64,000 bases of DNA from Pseudoclavibacter chungangensis (GCF_013410545.1 NZ_JACCFV010000001.1:3410001-3474000), one strand, 5' to 3'; positions 51,481 through 61,186 are shown, counted from the first letter of the stretch. Notes: generated by a model from the letters alone, not told the origin. Numbers and translations are program-made.

Positions 51481-52083
51481 ATGGCCCTGTCACGCAAGAA
51501 CGAACGGAACCTCAAGCGCCTGCGCAAGGAGGCCGATCGACTGTGGGCCGAGCAGAAGTCCGTGAACGAACACGCCAAGGCACTTCTCGCCTCGGCCGGG
51601 AGCGAAGCCAAGACGCTCCGCGACTCCGAGCTGTACCCGGCCATCCGCCGCAGCTACGACAGCAACGTCCGGCCGAGCCTCGACCGCGGCTTCGCGATCG
51701 CTCGTGACGCCGCCGACGACGCACGCGTCCGTTTCAACGGCCGTGTCATCCCGGCCGTCGCGACCGTCGGCGGTTCGGTCGCCGGTGCGCTCTCGCAGCT
51801 CGCCACCGACGACCGCGACTTCAAGCAGGTCGCGAAGCGCGCGAAGGGTTTCTCGAAGGATCTCGATAAGCGCGCCCGCAAGGCCGCCAAGGAGTACGAC
51901 CGCAAGTACAACTCGGGCGGCATCGGTGTCGGTGGCTGGTTCCTGATCGGTGCCGGCGTCGCCGCGGTCGCCGCGGTGGGCTACGCGCTCTGGCAGACCT
52001 TCCGTGCCGACGACGACCTGTGGATCGCGGACGAGGACCTCGACGCCCCCGTCACGACGGTCACGCCGCACACCGCGGCGTAG
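51481..52083 (+). CDS. single-pass membrane protein at the CwsA position
   Basis: The ATG at 51481 gives 200 residues. An N-terminal charged helical region (MALSRKNERNLKRLRKEADR through about 150) is followed by one membrane helix (GWFLIGAGVAAVAAVGYALW, about 157-177) and an acidic tail (RADDDLWIADEDLDAP). The topology and position beside ppiA are those of CwsA, a mycobacterial membrane protein that binds CrgA and Wag31, but no sequence similarity was established. It is conserved in Microbacteriaceae to judge by its composition. Confidence 0.75.
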   Translation: MALSRKNERNLKRLRKEADRLWAEQKSVNEHAKALLASAGSEAKTLRDSELYPAIRRSYDSNVRPSLDRGFAIARDAADDARVRFNGRVIPAVATVGGSVAGALSQLATDDRDFKQVAKRAKGFSKDLDKRARKAAKEYDRKYNSGGIGVGGWFLIGAGVAAVAAVGYALWQTFRADDDLWIADEDLDAPVTTVTPHTAA

Positions 52084-52101
52084 TCGTCCGCACAGCTCCG
52101 G

Positions 52102-52137
52102 GAACGGGGCGCACCGCGATCGCGGTGCGCCCCGTTC
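52102..52137 (+). terminator. palindromic terminator-like hairpin
   Basis: A perfect 36-bp palindrome (arms GAACGGGGCGCACCGCG and complement) 18 bp after the CwsA-like gene, followed by TCC. The symmetry would make it bidirectional for the NUDIX gene to the right as well. Confidence 0.75.
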
Positions 52138-52290
52138 TCCGTTCGCCCGTCCGATGCGCTCCGGCCGCGCAGATCGTCTCGGGCGCGAGTGGCTCGACTC
52201 GGGCGGAGCGTCACGCCTCGACGAGCGGTCACCGCTCATCGCCCGTCGCAGGCACGGCTCCACGACCGCGTGAGCGCGTGACCGTACGGC

Positions 52291-52761
52291 TCAGTGGCTC
52301 CGACGAACGGCCCGCGCCTGCGGGCGAAGGTGGCCGTTCTCGGGCCGCTGCTCGCGCAATCGCAGTGCGGTGTCGACGAGCGAGACGCGATGCAGGTCGG
52401 CGACCTCGTCGAACGTGAACCAGCGGGCCTCGTCGGTCGACCCGTCGGCCTCCGAGCGCAGCTCCCCGCCGATGATCGACGCCTCGTAGACGATGCGCAC
52501 GGCCTGCATCGGTTCGCGCGTCGGAACGATCCGGTCCGATGCCTTGATGACGGCGGAGTCGATCCCGAGCAGCACGTCGATCGATGCGTGGAAGCCGGTC
52601 TCTTCCCAGATCTCGCGCACGGCCCCCTCGATCGGGTCCTCGCCGGGCTCGACGCCGCCGCCCGGCAGGGTCCAGCCGCTGCGACCGTGCTCGTTCCAGT
52701 GCGCGAGGAGGATCCGCCCGTCCACGACGACGACACCGTAGGCGGCGAGACGAACGCGCAT
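52291..52761 (-). CDS. NUDIX hydrolase
   Basis: A 156-residue single-domain enzyme. The NUDIX box [20 protein letters not shown] with ETGF is complete (GX5EX7REUXEEXGU form, residues about 34-56). It hydrolyses a nucleoside diphosphate linked to another moiety; the substrate is unknown. The C-terminus is Arg-rich. It lies 70 bp downstream of metI on the same strand and might be read through from that operon. Confidence 0.92.
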   Translation of the reverse strand: MRVRLAAYGVVVVDGRILLAHWNEHGRSGWTLPGGGVEPGEDPIEGAVREIWEETGFHASIDVLLGIDSAVIKASDRIVPTREPMQAVRIVYEASIIGGELRSEADGSTDEARWFTFDEVADLHRVSLVDTALRLREQRPENGHLRPQARAVRRSH

Positions 52762-52831
52762 GATCCTCCTCCGACCGGAGTCGGCCCGGCGTGGCTGCCC
52801 ATCGTACGCACGGGCCGATGCGTCGTGCCTG

Positions 52832-53491
52832 TCAGCGGCGCAGCACGCTCTTCGCGATCCAGTTGCCGAGGAACTGCGCGAGCTGGACGATGATGATGAT
52901 GACGACGACCGCGGCCACCATCACCCCGTAGTCGAGCTGACGCCAACCGGTCTGCACCGCATACGTTCCGAGGCCGCCGCCGCCGATCCAGCCGGCGACC
53001 GCCGACATGTCGACGAGAGCGACGAAGGCGTAGGTGTAGCCGAGGATGAGCGGGCCGAGTCCCTCGGGCACGATGACCGACCAGACGATGCGGAAGCGAC
53101 TCGCGCCGACCGCGCGCGCCGCCTCGATCACACCTGGCGACACCGTGACGAGGTTCTGCTCCACGAGGCGGCTGATGCCGAAGATCGCCGCGATCGAGAT
53201 CGCGAAGATGACGGGCGGATTGCCGATGCCGACGCCCATGACCGATCGCGCGAGCGGTTGCAGCAGCACGAGCAGGAGGATGAAGGGCACGGGACGGACG
53301 ACGTTGACGATCACGTTCAGGATCGTGAACACGACCGGATTGTCGTACAGATTGCCCGGCCTGGTGAGGTAGAGCGTCAGCCCGATCACGAGGCCACCGA
53401 AGCCGCCGAAGATCATGCTGAGGATGACGATGTAGAGCGTCTGCCACGTCGCGTCGAGCAACTGCGGGAGGATCGCGTAGAGGTCGAACAT
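52832..53491 (-). CDS. metI: methionine ABC transporter permease
   Basis: A 219-residue permease with five to six membrane helices. [20 protein letters not shown] opens the protein, and the ABC permease EAA-type loop is [20 protein letters not shown]. The last helices are followed by a short basic tail. It forms the membrane channel for methionine import with MetN. Its start codon shares a base with the metN stop (TGATG), implying coupled translation. Confidence 0.93.
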   Translation of the reverse strand: MFDLYAILPQLLDATWQTLYIVILSMIFGGFGGLVIGLTLYLTRPGNLYDNPVVFTILNVIVNVVRPVPFILLLVLLQPLARSVMGVGIGNPPVIFAISIAAIFGISRLVEQNLVTVSPGVIEAARAVGASRFRIVWSVIVPEGLGPLILGYTYAFVALVDMSAVAGWIGGGGLGTYAVQTGWRQLDYGVMVAAVVVIIIIVQLAQFLGNWIAKSVLRR

Positions 53492-54642
53492 CAGCGAGCC
53501 CCTCCGTCTTTCTCGAGCGACACGTCGGCGGCGCCGTCCGTCCCGCCGTCCGTCGTCCCCGGACCGGTGTCGGGGTCGTGCGTGATGGTCGCCTCGACGT
53601 CGTCGGGCACCCGTTCGAGCCGGCTCACCTCGGCGATCTCCTGGACCGCCGCGATGCCGCGCTCGACCGCGTGGGACTCGCCGTCGAGGGCGAAGGTCAG
53701 GTAGCCGAAGGAGTGTCCGCGGATCTCGTTGATGCCGCCGAACACGAGTTGGACACCGAGGTTCTCGGACTGGAGGCGCCGGAAGACCTCCGCCTGCTCG
53801 GTGCCGCCGGAGCGCACCGAGACCGCGATCAGCCGCGACGACGGGTAGCGCTCGCTGAGCTCCCGGATCTCGTGCGGGTTCGGGATGCCCTGCACGACCG
53901 TCGAGACGAATCGTCGCGTCGCGGGCGCCTGGGGGTTGGAGAACACGTCGAACACCTCGCCGCGTTCGACGACGCGGCCCGACTCCATGACCGCGACGTG
54001 CGTCGCGATCGACTTGATGACGTCCATCTCGTGCGTGATGACGATGATGGTGACGCCGAGTTCACGGTTGACCTTCTGCAGGAGCGCGAGCACGTCGCTC
54101 GTGGTCTGCGGGTCGAGCGCACTCGTCGCCTCGTCGGCGAGGAGGATGCGCGGCTGTGTCGCGAGGGCGCGGGCGATGCCCACGCGCTGCTTCTGTCCGC
54201 CCGAGAGCTGATCGGGGTAGTTGCCCGCCTTGTCGGCGAGGCCGACGAAGTCGAGCAGCTCGGCGACGCGCTTCTCGCGGGCCGCCTTCTCCCACTTCGC
54301 GACGCGCAGCGGATAGGCGACGTTGCCGGCCACGGTGCGCGAGTTGAAGAGGTTGAACTGCTGGAAGATCATGCCGATGCCGGATCGGATGGGGCGCAGG
54401 TCCCGCTCCGGGAGTCCGACGAGGTTCACCCCGTCGACCTCGATGACCCCGCTCGTGGCGGGCTCGAGCGCATTGACGAGCCGGACGAGGGTCGACTTGC
54501 CCGCGCCGGAGTAGCCGATCATGCCGTAGATGTCGCCCGCCTGGATGTCGAGGCTGACGCCGTCGACCGCGCGCACGGCGACGCCGTTCCTCGCACTCGA
54601 CGGATACTCCTTGACGACGTCGCGAAGACTGATGAGCGCCAT
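53491..54642 (-). CDS. metN: methionine ABC transporter ATP-binding protein with NIL domain
   Basis: A 383-residue ATPase. Walker A GYSGAGKST (about 43-51), Q-loop GMIFQQFNLF, signature LSGGQKQRVGIARAL, Walker B ILLADEATSALD. The C-terminal part (about 265-345, SSRLIAVSVRSGGTEQAEVF; GGINEIRGHSFGYLTFALDG) is the NIL/C2 domain that binds methionine and inhibits transport when cytoplasmic methionine is high. A Gly/Asp-rich tail ends the protein. It is followed directly by metI. Confidence 0.95.
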   Translation of the reverse strand: MALISLRDVVKEYPSSARNGVAVRAVDGVSLDIQAGDIYGMIGYSGAGKSTLVRLVNALEPATSGVIEVDGVNLVGLPERDLRPIRSGIGMIFQQFNLFNSRTVAGNVAYPLRVAKWEKAAREKRVAELLDFVGLADKAGNYPDQLSGGQKQRVGIARALATQPRILLADEATSALDPQTTSDVLALLQKVNRELGVTIIVITHEMDVIKSIATHVAVMESGRVVERGEVFDVFSNPQAPATRRFVSTVVQGIPNPHEIRELSERYPSSRLIAVSVRSGGTEQAEVFRRLQSENLGVQLVFGGINEIRGHSFGYLTFALDGESHAVERGIAAVQEIAEVSRLERVPDDVEATITHDPDTGPGTTDGGTDGAADVSLEKDGGAR

Positions 54643-54713
54643 GCGGCTCCCCTTGCGTGGTGGTGCGGATTCCGCCTCAGCGTCTCACGACACGATCTCG
54701 GCGATGACGTGGA

Positions 54714-54751
54714 GCGGGGTGGGGGCCCGGCTTCCCGAGCCCCCACCCCGC
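54714..54751 (-). terminator. partial terminator between metQ and metN
   Basis: A 13-bp stem (GCGGGGTGGGGGC with its complement) around a 12-nt loop sits in the 120-bp gap between metQ and metN. Located inside the operon, it would reduce read-through and favour the binding-protein transcript. Confidence 0.65.
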
Positions 54752-54762
54752 CGGTGACGACG

Positions 54763-55668
54763 CTACTTCGTCGCCTTGTAGTCGGACTCGACCGTCGCGA
54801 GCGTCGACTGCAGCTCGGAGGCCGGCGTCTGCAGGAAGACGGCCGTCCCACCGGACTGCTCCTGCACGGCGTCGAGCACGCCCTGGTTCGACTGGAAGAT
54901 CTCGACGAGCTTCAGGTAGGTCGGGTTGTCCTTCTGCTCGGCCGTCGTCGCGAACACGTTGACGTAGGGGAGGGCCTTCGGGTCGGACGGGTCGTCCTGA
55001 GCGATCGCCTGGTCGGCCGTGAAGCCGGCCTGCTCGATGAAGTCGTTGTTGATGATCGCGGCGTCGAGGTCGGGCAGCGAGGCACCGATCTTGTCGGCGT
55101 CGATCGTGACGACCTCGACCTTCGAGGCGGCCTTGTCGACCTCGGCGGCGGTCGAGAACGCGGTGCCGCCGTCCGTCAGCTTCACGAGGCCCTGGGCCTG
55201 CAGGAGCACGAGTCCACGGGCCTGGTTGGTCGTGTCGTTCGGCACGCCGACCTTCGCCCCCGCGGGGATCGAGGCGACATCGGTGTACTTCTGCGAGTAC
55301 AGCCCGAGCGGGTAGATCGCCGTCGCGCCGATCGGCTGCAGGTCGGAACCCGTGTCGACGTTGTACTGCGCGAGGAACGGCAGGTGCTGGAACTGGTTGA
55401 TCTGGATGTCACCGGCGGTCGTCGCGGGGTTGACGGCCGTGTACTCGCCGAAGTCGACGACCTCGATCTTGATGCCCTCGTCGGCCGCTGCGGTCTTGAA
55501 CAGCTCCCACTGCGGGTCGGAGGCCCCGACGACGCCGATCTTGATGACCTCGTCGGCCGCGGCCGAGCCGTCGGTCGCCGCGGGGTCAGTGGAGTTGGAG
55601 CATGCGGAGAGGGCGCCGACGAGCGCGATGGCGCCTGCCGCGGCGAGGGCCCGGGTGAAGCGAGACAT
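54763..55668 (-). CDS. metQ: methionine-binding lipoprotein of the ABC importer
   Basis: The ATG at 55668 (MSRFTRALAAAGAIALVGAL) gives 301 residues. The signal peptide ends in the lipobox LSACSNS (Cys at about 23). The mature protein has the NlpA/MetQ fold: IKIGVVGASDPQWELFKTAA, DIQINQFQHLPFLAQYN, KVGVPNDTTNQARGLVLLQA and AAIINNDFIEQAGF. It captures methionine for MetNI. No SAM-type riboswitch was recognised in the 180 bp upstream. Confidence 0.94.
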   Translation of the reverse strand: MSRFTRALAAAGAIALVGALSACSNSTDPAATDGSAAADEVIKIGVVGASDPQWELFKTAAADEGIKIEVVDFGEYTAVNPATTAGDIQINQFQHLPFLAQYNVDTGSDLQPIGATAIYPLGLYSQKYTDVASIPAGAKVGVPNDTTNQARGLVLLQAQGLVKLTDGGTAFSTAAEVDKAASKVEVVTIDADKIGASLPDLDAAIINNDFIEQAGFTADQAIAQDDPSDPKALPYVNVFATTAEQKDNPTYLKLVEIFQSNQGVLDAVQEQSGGTAVFLQTPASELQSTLATVESDYKATK

Positions 55669-55849
55669 GGGTGGGGTCCTTTCGATCGGGAGCGGCCGAC
55701 CGGGCCGATCCTCGCGAAACAGCGTAGGGAGCGCCGGAACCGACTCCAATCCGAGCCCGTCTCGCGATGACTTTCCGCGTAACAGAACCGTCTGCGGGAA
55801 TGCAGGGTGGCAGATCCGCCGCCGTGCCCCCTCCGACGTGCCCGTGCGG

Positions 55850-56734
55850 TCAAGGCAGGAGCCCGCGTCGCCGTGCCCGGACGACGGCGTCGTGGCGCGT
55901 CGTCGCACCGAGCTTCTGCATCGCGGTACCGAGATAGCTCTTCACGGTCGACTCGGCGAGGCCCAGCGCCGCCGCCGTCTCGCGGTTCGTGCGGCCCAGC
56001 GCGACGTAGCCGAGCACATCCGTCTCGCGCGGCGCGAGCAGCACCGGCTCGGCGTCGGGTGCATCGGCGCCCACACCGCCCGCCTCGCCGGCCGCACCGG
56101 CTCCCGCGAGCGCCGCGAGCCGACCCTCGAGGTGGCGCAGGCGATCGAGCAGCTCCGGATCGGTGACACTGGACGAGATCGAGCGCAGTTCGGCGAAGCT
56201 CGACCGGAGCTCCTCCAATTGCATCGAATCGAGACCATCGGGCCGGCCGGCCGGAAGGACGCCACCCGCGGAACGCCGGACCGTCGCGTCGCGCGCGGCG
56301 AACTCGCGCCCGAGCTCCTGCGCGGCGCGGACGACCGGACCCACCGCGACGCCACCGGTCGACTCGTCGGAGCGTCGCCCCGCGTACAGCACGCTTCGCA
56401 CGACGCCGTCGACCAGGACGGGGACCGCGAGCAGCGTGCGGACGCCCTCCGTGAGCACCTGCCGGTCGTAGTCGTGCGTGATCGCACTCGATGTCCGGTA
56501 GTCGACGGCGATCCGTGGTCGCAGTTCGCTGAGTGCCCGACCGCCGAGACCGCGGTCGGCCACGACGTGCAGATCCCGCAGGCTCATCGTGCGGTGACCC
56601 GCGAGCGCGGTCACGTGGATGCCGCTGTGACTCACGAGCCCACCGAACACGAGCGGGAACGCCGACGAGCGCGCGAGCCGGGAAACGACGCCCTGGAGCA
56701 GTTCGTCGTCCCGTGCGGTGTTCGGCGCGTACAT
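55850..56734 (-). CDS. LuxR-type regulator with GAF sensor domain
   Basis: A 294-residue protein. Residues about 10-150 form a GAF-like sensor domain (FPLVFGGLVSHSGIHVTALA; TLLAVPVLVDGVVRSVLYAG). The C-terminal about 65 residues are a LuxR/GerE helix-turn-helix (LAPRETDVLGYVALGRTNRE; TAAALGLAESTVKSYLGTAM). Its start faces the acyl-CoA synthetase gene across 128 bp, so it is probably the activator of that gene. The inducer is unknown. The protein is missing any phosphoreceiver domain, so it is not a standard response regulator. Confidence 0.9.
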   Translation of the reverse strand: MYAPNTARDDELLQGVVSRLARSSAFPLVFGGLVSHSGIHVTALAGHRTMSLRDLHVVADRGLGGRALSELRPRIAVDYRTSSAITHDYDRQVLTEGVRTLLAVPVLVDGVVRSVLYAGRRSDESTGGVAVGPVVRAAQELGREFAARDATVRRSAGGVLPAGRPDGLDSMQLEELRSSFAELRSISSSVTDPELLDRLRHLEGRLAALAGAGAAGEAGGVGADAPDAEPVLLAPRETDVLGYVALGRTNRETAAALGLAESTVKSYLGTAMQKLGATTRHDAVVRARRRGLLP

Positions 56735-56862
56735 CCCAGTACCAACTTCCGGGGGTAGGTCGAGCCCTCATCGGCTTCGTAGCGTGAACGATAACACCTG
56801 GCAATGGCGCCGGTCGTGCACGACGCCGTGCACCCGTCGCTCCATCGTGGGAGGACGACCAG

Positions 56863-58833
56863 ATGACCGCAACACCGGAATCCGCAGCCGCCGCACCGCC
56901 CGGCAGCACCGAGAACGTGCCCACCGACCGCCTGCGAAACGACCGATACGCCGACGTCTGGCGCCGCAGCATCGAGGACCCGGAGGCGTTCTGGCTCGAG
57001 ACCGCGGACCTCGTCGAATGGACGACGAAGCCCACGAGCGCGATCGAGATCACCGACGGATCCCACTGGCGGTGGTTCCCGGGCGGTGAGCTCAACACCT
57101 CGGTCAACTGCCTCGATCGTCACGTCCGTGCCGGCCGCGGCGACGCCCCCGCCGTGATCTACGACTCCGCCATGACCGGCACGAAGAAGCAGCTGACGTA
57201 CGCCGAGCTCCTCGATCGCGTCGCACGCTTCGCCGGAGCCCTGCGCGACGCGGGCGTCGAGGCCGGCGACCGCGTCGTCATCTACCTGCCCATGATCCCC
57301 GAGGCGATCGTCGCGATGCTCGCATGCGCGAGGATCGGCGCGATCCACTCGGTCGTGTTCGGCGGATTCGCCGCGAGCGAGCTCGCCGTGCGCCTCCGCG
57401 ACGCGACCCCGAAGGTCGTCGTGACGGCGTCCGGTGGGCTCGAACCCGGCCGGACCGTCGAGTACCTGCCCATCGTCGCGCGTGCGCTCGAACTCGGCGG
57501 CGCGAGCGTCGAGACGGTGTTCGTGACGAACCGCCCCCTCGTCCCCGGATCGGCCGCCGACTACGCCGACCACGAGATCCGCTTCATCGACTGGACCGAT
57601 GCCGAGGCGGCGGCCGAACCCGCGGACCCCATGCCCGTGGCCTCCGAGCACCCCGCATACATCCTGTACACCTCCGGCACGACGGGGAATCCGAAGGGCA
57701 TCGTGCGCGACACGGGCGGCCACGCCGTCGCGCTCACACGATCGATGTCGAAGATCTACGGCATCGAGGCGGGCGACGTGTGGTGGTCGGCCTCCGACGT
57801 CGGCTGGGTCGTGGGGCACTCGTACATCGTCTACGGCCCGCTGCTCGCGGGCGCGACGACGATCATCTACGAGGGCAAGCCCGTCGGGACGCCCGATGCG
57901 GGGGCGTTCTGGCGCATCGTCGAGGAGTACGGCGTCAAGGCGCTCTTCACGGCACCGACCGCCGTTCGTGCCGTCCGGCGGGAGGACCCCGCACTCACGC
58001 ACCTCGGCCGCTACGACATCTCGTCGCTCGAAGCCCTGTTCCTCGCGGGTGAGCGGCTCGATCCGGAGACCTACCACTGGGCGAACGACGGCATCCACTG
58101 CCCCGTGATCGACCACTGGTGGCAGACCGAGACGGGCTGGCCGATCTGCGTCAATCCGCGCGGCATCGAATTGCTGCCCGCCAAGCCGGGGTCGACGAGC
58201 GTCCCGTGCCCCGGCGTCGACCTGCGCGTGCTCGACGCCTCGGGCGCCGACGTCACCGACCCGGGCACCGAGGGGAACCTCGCGCTCACCCTGCCCCTCC
58301 CACCCGGCTACCTGCTCGGGGTCTGGGGCGACGAGTCGCGCTTCCGCGATGCGTACCTGAAGGCGTTCCCGGGCTACTACGCGACGGGCGACTCCGGGTA
58401 CGTCGACGAGGACGGGTTCGTGTTCGTCATGGGCCGGACGGACGACGTCATCAACGTCGCCGGCCACCGGCTCTCGACCGGATCGCTCGAGGAGGTGCTC
58501 ACCCTGCACGACGCCGTCGCCGAGGCCGCCGTCGTCGGGGTCGCGGACGCGATCAAGGGGCAGCGGGCCGTCGGGTTCGTCACCCTCAAGCACGGTCACG
58601 AGCGCGACCCCGCCGTGCTGCGGGACGAACTCGTCGCGCTCGTGCGCGAGCACATCGGACCGGTCGCCGCGTTCCGAGAAGTGCACGTGCTCGCCAAACT
58701 GCCGAAGACACGGTCGGGCAAGGTACTGCGCAAGACGATCCGCCAGATCTTCGACGGCGAGGACTACCTCGTGCCCGCGACCATCGAGGACCCCGCGGCG
58801 ATCCACGCGCTCGTGGCGATCGCGCCGCGCTGA
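56863..58833 (+). CDS. prpE: propionyl-CoA/acetyl-CoA synthetase (PrpE-like)
   Basis: A 656-residue enzyme of the acyl-adenylate-forming family. SVNCLDRHVRAGRGDAPAVI and the P-loop-like YTSGTTGNPKGIVRDTGGHA are typical, as are ALFTAPTAVRAVRREDPAL (PrpE-type), ATGDSGYVDEDGFVFVMGRT and the C-terminal GKVLRKTIRQIF, whose lysine is the usual acetylation site. It makes propionyl-CoA (or acetyl-CoA) from the acid, ATP and CoA. With the ActP symporter downstream and the divergent GAF-LuxR regulator, it forms a short-chain acid activation unit. Confidence 0.92.
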   Translation: MTATPESAAAAPPGSTENVPTDRLRNDRYADVWRRSIEDPEAFWLETADLVEWTTKPTSAIEITDGSHWRWFPGGELNTSVNCLDRHVRAGRGDAPAVIYDSAMTGTKKQLTYAELLDRVARFAGALRDAGVEAGDRVVIYLPMIPEAIVAMLACARIGAIHSVVFGGFAASELAVRLRDATPKVVVTASGGLEPGRTVEYLPIVARALELGGASVETVFVTNRPLVPGSAADYADHEIRFIDWTDAEAAAEPADPMPVASEHPAYILYTSGTTGNPKGIVRDTGGHAVALTRSMSKIYGIEAGDVWWSASDVGWVVGHSYIVYGPLLAGATTIIYEGKPVGTPDAGAFWRIVEEYGVKALFTAPTAVRAVRREDPALTHLGRYDISSLEALFLAGERLDPETYHWANDGIHCPVIDHWWQTETGWPICVNPRGIELLPAKPGSTSVPCPGVDLRVLDASGADVTDPGTEGNLALTLPLPPGYLLGVWGDESRFRDAYLKAFPGYYATGDSGYVDEDGFVFVMGRTDDVINVAGHRLSTGSLEEVLTLHDAVAEAAVVGVADAIKGQRAVGFVTLKHGHERDPAVLRDELVALVREHIGPVAAFREVHVLAKLPKTRSGKVLRKTIRQIFDGEDYLVPATIEDPAAIHALVAIAPR

Positions 58834-58880
58834 CCGCCGCGGTGACCCTGAGACTCGACGAGCGACTGGACCGGGCCGCC

Positions 58881-58994
58881 CACCGACCGACCACACCGAC
58901 CGACCGACCACACCGACCGACCGAAGCATCCACCGGACCTACCCGAACCTGCACCCCACGAGGGACAGGCACCACCCACGAGGGACAGACACCA
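58881..58994. repeat. short tandem repeats between prpE and the DUF485 gene
   Basis: A run of ACCGACCGACCACA-type units (58881-58925) and a 19-bp repeat CCACGAGGGACAGGCACCA (58956-58974) nearly repeated at 58976-58994 lie in the prpE-DUF485 gap. Confidence 0.75.
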
Positions 58995-59018
58995 ACGAGG
59001 CAAAGGAGCCCCAACCGC

Positions 59019-59408
59019 ATGTCGAAACTCGATCCGACCGATCACCCCGACCCCACCGAGGTCGACTACCTCGCGTTCCGTGAGCGACCGCTGTTCAAGC
59101 GCCTGCGGACCTCGCAGCGGAAGTTCGTCTTCCCGCTGGCCGTCTTCTTCCTGCTCTGGTACCTCGCGTACGTGCTCCTCGCGGCGTACGCACCCGACTT
59201 CATGGCGACACCCGTCTTCGGGCTCGTCAACATCGGCATCATCCTCGGACTGCTCCAGTTCGTGACGACGTTCGCGATCACGACCTGGTACGTCATGTTC
59301 GCCAACCGCACCCTCGACCCGATGGCGAGCGAACTGCGCCACGACCTCGAATCCATCGAAGCGGGCACCGAGCCCGCCGGAGACCGCTCCGGGGAGGCCC
59401 GCGCATGA
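59019..59408 (+). CDS. DUF485 membrane protein (YjcH-like)
   Basis: The ATG at 59019 gives 129 residues with two membrane helices (KFVFPLAVFFLLWYLAYVLL and GLVNIGIILGLLQFVTTFAI) and the family's FANRTLDPMA end. DUF485 proteins accompany ActP acetate symporters and are encoded upstream of them; the stop overlaps the ActP start by 4 bp (ATGA), as usual. Confidence 0.9.
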   Translation: MSKLDPTDHPDPTEVDYLAFRERPLFKRLRTSQRKFVFPLAVFFLLWYLAYVLLAAYAPDFMATPVFGLVNIGIILGLLQFVTTFAITTWYVMFANRTLDPMASELRHDLESIEAGTEPAGDRSGEARA

Positions 59409-61033
59409 TCGACCTCGCACACGTCCCAACGACACTCGCGGCCGCCGTCGAGACGGTGGAGAACAACCCCGTCCTCAACATCTCGATCTTCGCGGCGTTC
59501 GTCGCGATCACGATGTTCATCGTCGTGCGGGCGAGCCGCAACAACCGCACGGCATCCGACTACTACGCCGGTGGTCGATCGTTCTCGGGCACCCAGAACG
59601 GCTTCGCGATCTCGGGCGACTACCTGTCCGCCGCATCGTTCCTCGGCATCGTCGGCGCGATCGCCGTCAACGGTTACGACGGATTCCTCTATTCGATCGG
59701 CTTCCTCGTCGCCTGGCTCGTCGCGCTGCTGCTCGTCGCGGAGCTCATGCGCAACACGGGCAAGTTCACGATGGCCGACGTGCTGTCGTTCCGGCTCAAG
59801 CAGCGTCCCGTGCGCACGGCCGCGGCGATCACGACCCTCGCGGTGTGCTTCTTCTACCTGCTCGCGCAGATGGCGGGCGCGGGTGGCCTCGTCTCGCTGC
59901 TGCTCGGCATCGAGGACCGCGTCGGGCAGAGCCTCGTGATCGCGGTCGTCGGCGTCCTCATGATCGTCTACGTGCTCGTCGGCGGCATGAAGGGCACGAC
60001 GTGGGTGCAGATCATCAAGGCGTTCCTGCTCATCGGCGCCGCGCTCATCATGAGCGTCTGGGTGCTCGCGATCCACGGATTCGACTTCTCGCAGGTACTC
60101 CAGCACGCGGTCGACGCGTCGGAGAAGGGCGCCGCGGTGCTCGCACCGGGCCTGCAGTACGGCGGCAAGGAGCTCGACTTCATCTCGCTCGGCCTCGCGC
60201 TCGTGCTCGGCACGGCCGGGCTGCCGCACGTGCTCATGCGCTTCTACACCGTGCCGACCGCGAAGGAGGCGCGGAAGTCGGTCGTGTGGGCGATCTGGCT
60301 CATCGGTGGCTTCTACGTGTTCACGCTCGTGCTCGGCTACGGCGCCGCCGCGCTCGTCGGCCCGGACGCGATCAAGGCGGCACCCGGCGGCGTCAACTCG
60401 GCCGCGCCGCTGCTCGCGCTGCAGCTCGGCGGCCCCGTCCTCATGGGCATCGTCTCGGCGGTCGCGTTCGCGACGATCCTCGCGGTCGTCGCGGGACTCG
60501 CGCTCACGGCGTCGGCCTCGTTCGCGCACGACATCTACAACTCCGTCCTGAAGCACGGGAAGGCCGACCAGGCGAGCGAGGTCCGCGTCGGCAAGATCAC
60601 GGTCGTCGTGATCGGTGTCGTCGCGATCATCGGCGGCATCGGCGTGCAGGGGCAGAACATCGCGTTCCTCGTCGCACTCGCCTTCGCGGTCGCGGCATCG
60701 GCGAACCTGCCGACGATCCTCTACTCCCTCTACTGGCGCGGCTTCACGACGCGCGGTGCCGTCTGGAGCATGTACGGCGGCCTCGCGACGACGCTCGTGC
60801 TCATCACGTTCAGCCCCGTCGTGTCGGGAGCCGAGACCTCGCTGCTCGGCGAGGGCATCGACTTCGCCTGGTTCCCGTTCAACAACCCGGGCATCATCTC
60901 GATCCCGGTCGGCTTCCTGCTCGGCTTCCTCGGCTCGGTGACGACCCGTGAGAAGGAGAGTCCCGAGCTGCAGGCCGAGATGGAGGTGCGCGAGTACACC
61001 GGTCACGGTGCGGAGGCCGCGGTCGAGCACTGA
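59405..61033 (+). CDS. actP: cation:acetate symporter (sodium:solute symporter family)
   Basis: A 542-residue SSS transporter with about thirteen membrane helices. The signature TASDYYAGGRSFSGTQNGFA is followed by ISGDYLSAASFLGIVGAIAV and AGLPHVLMRFYTVPTAKEAR; the last helix ends VGFLLGFLGSV. ActP takes up acetate, propionate or pyruvate with Na+ or H+. Together with the DUF485 partner and PrpE it forms an import-and-activate route. Confidence 0.94.
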   Translation: MIDLAHVPTTLAAAVETVENNPVLNISIFAAFVAITMFIVVRASRNNRTASDYYAGGRSFSGTQNGFAISGDYLSAASFLGIVGAIAVNGYDGFLYSIGFLVAWLVALLLVAELMRNTGKFTMADVLSFRLKQRPVRTAAAITTLAVCFFYLLAQMAGAGGLVSLLLGIEDRVGQSLVIAVVGVLMIVYVLVGGMKGTTWVQIIKAFLLIGAALIMSVWVLAIHGFDFSQVLQHAVDASEKGAAVLAPGLQYGGKELDFISLGLALVLGTAGLPHVLMRFYTVPTAKEARKSVVWAIWLIGGFYVFTLVLGYGAAALVGPDAIKAAPGGVNSAAPLLALQLGGPVLMGIVSAVAFATILAVVAGLALTASASFAHDIYNSVLKHGKADQASEVRVGKITVVVIGVVAIIGGIGVQGQNIAFLVALAFAVAASANLPTILYSLYWRGFTTRGAVWSMYGGLATTLVLITFSPVVSGAETSLLGEGIDFAWFPFNNPGIISIPVGFLLGFLGSVTTREKESPELQAEMEVREYTGHGAEAAVEH

Positions 61034-61060
61034 GCCACGATTCGGGGCCGACCCCGAGGC

Positions 61061-61108
61061 CGACGGGCGCGTGGGCGGACGTGAGGACGTCCGGTCACGC
61101 GCCCGTCG
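61061..61108. terminator. hairpin between convergent actP and lldR
   Basis: Outer arms CGACGGGCGCGTG and its complement (13 bp) enclose an inner CGGACGT/ACGTCCG hairpin. It lies between the ends of two converging genes. Confidence 0.7.
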
Positions 61109-61186
61109 CGCACTCGCGACGTACCATCGCGTCCGAGGGCGGCCCCGGCACCGAGCGGCGGGCACCGCCCGATCCGTAGGCGGGCG

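Noticed and set aside
55669..55849. SAM riboswitch upstream of metQ
   Set aside because: The region has GC-rich hairpins but none of the conserved SAM riboswitch core sequences could be found by eye.
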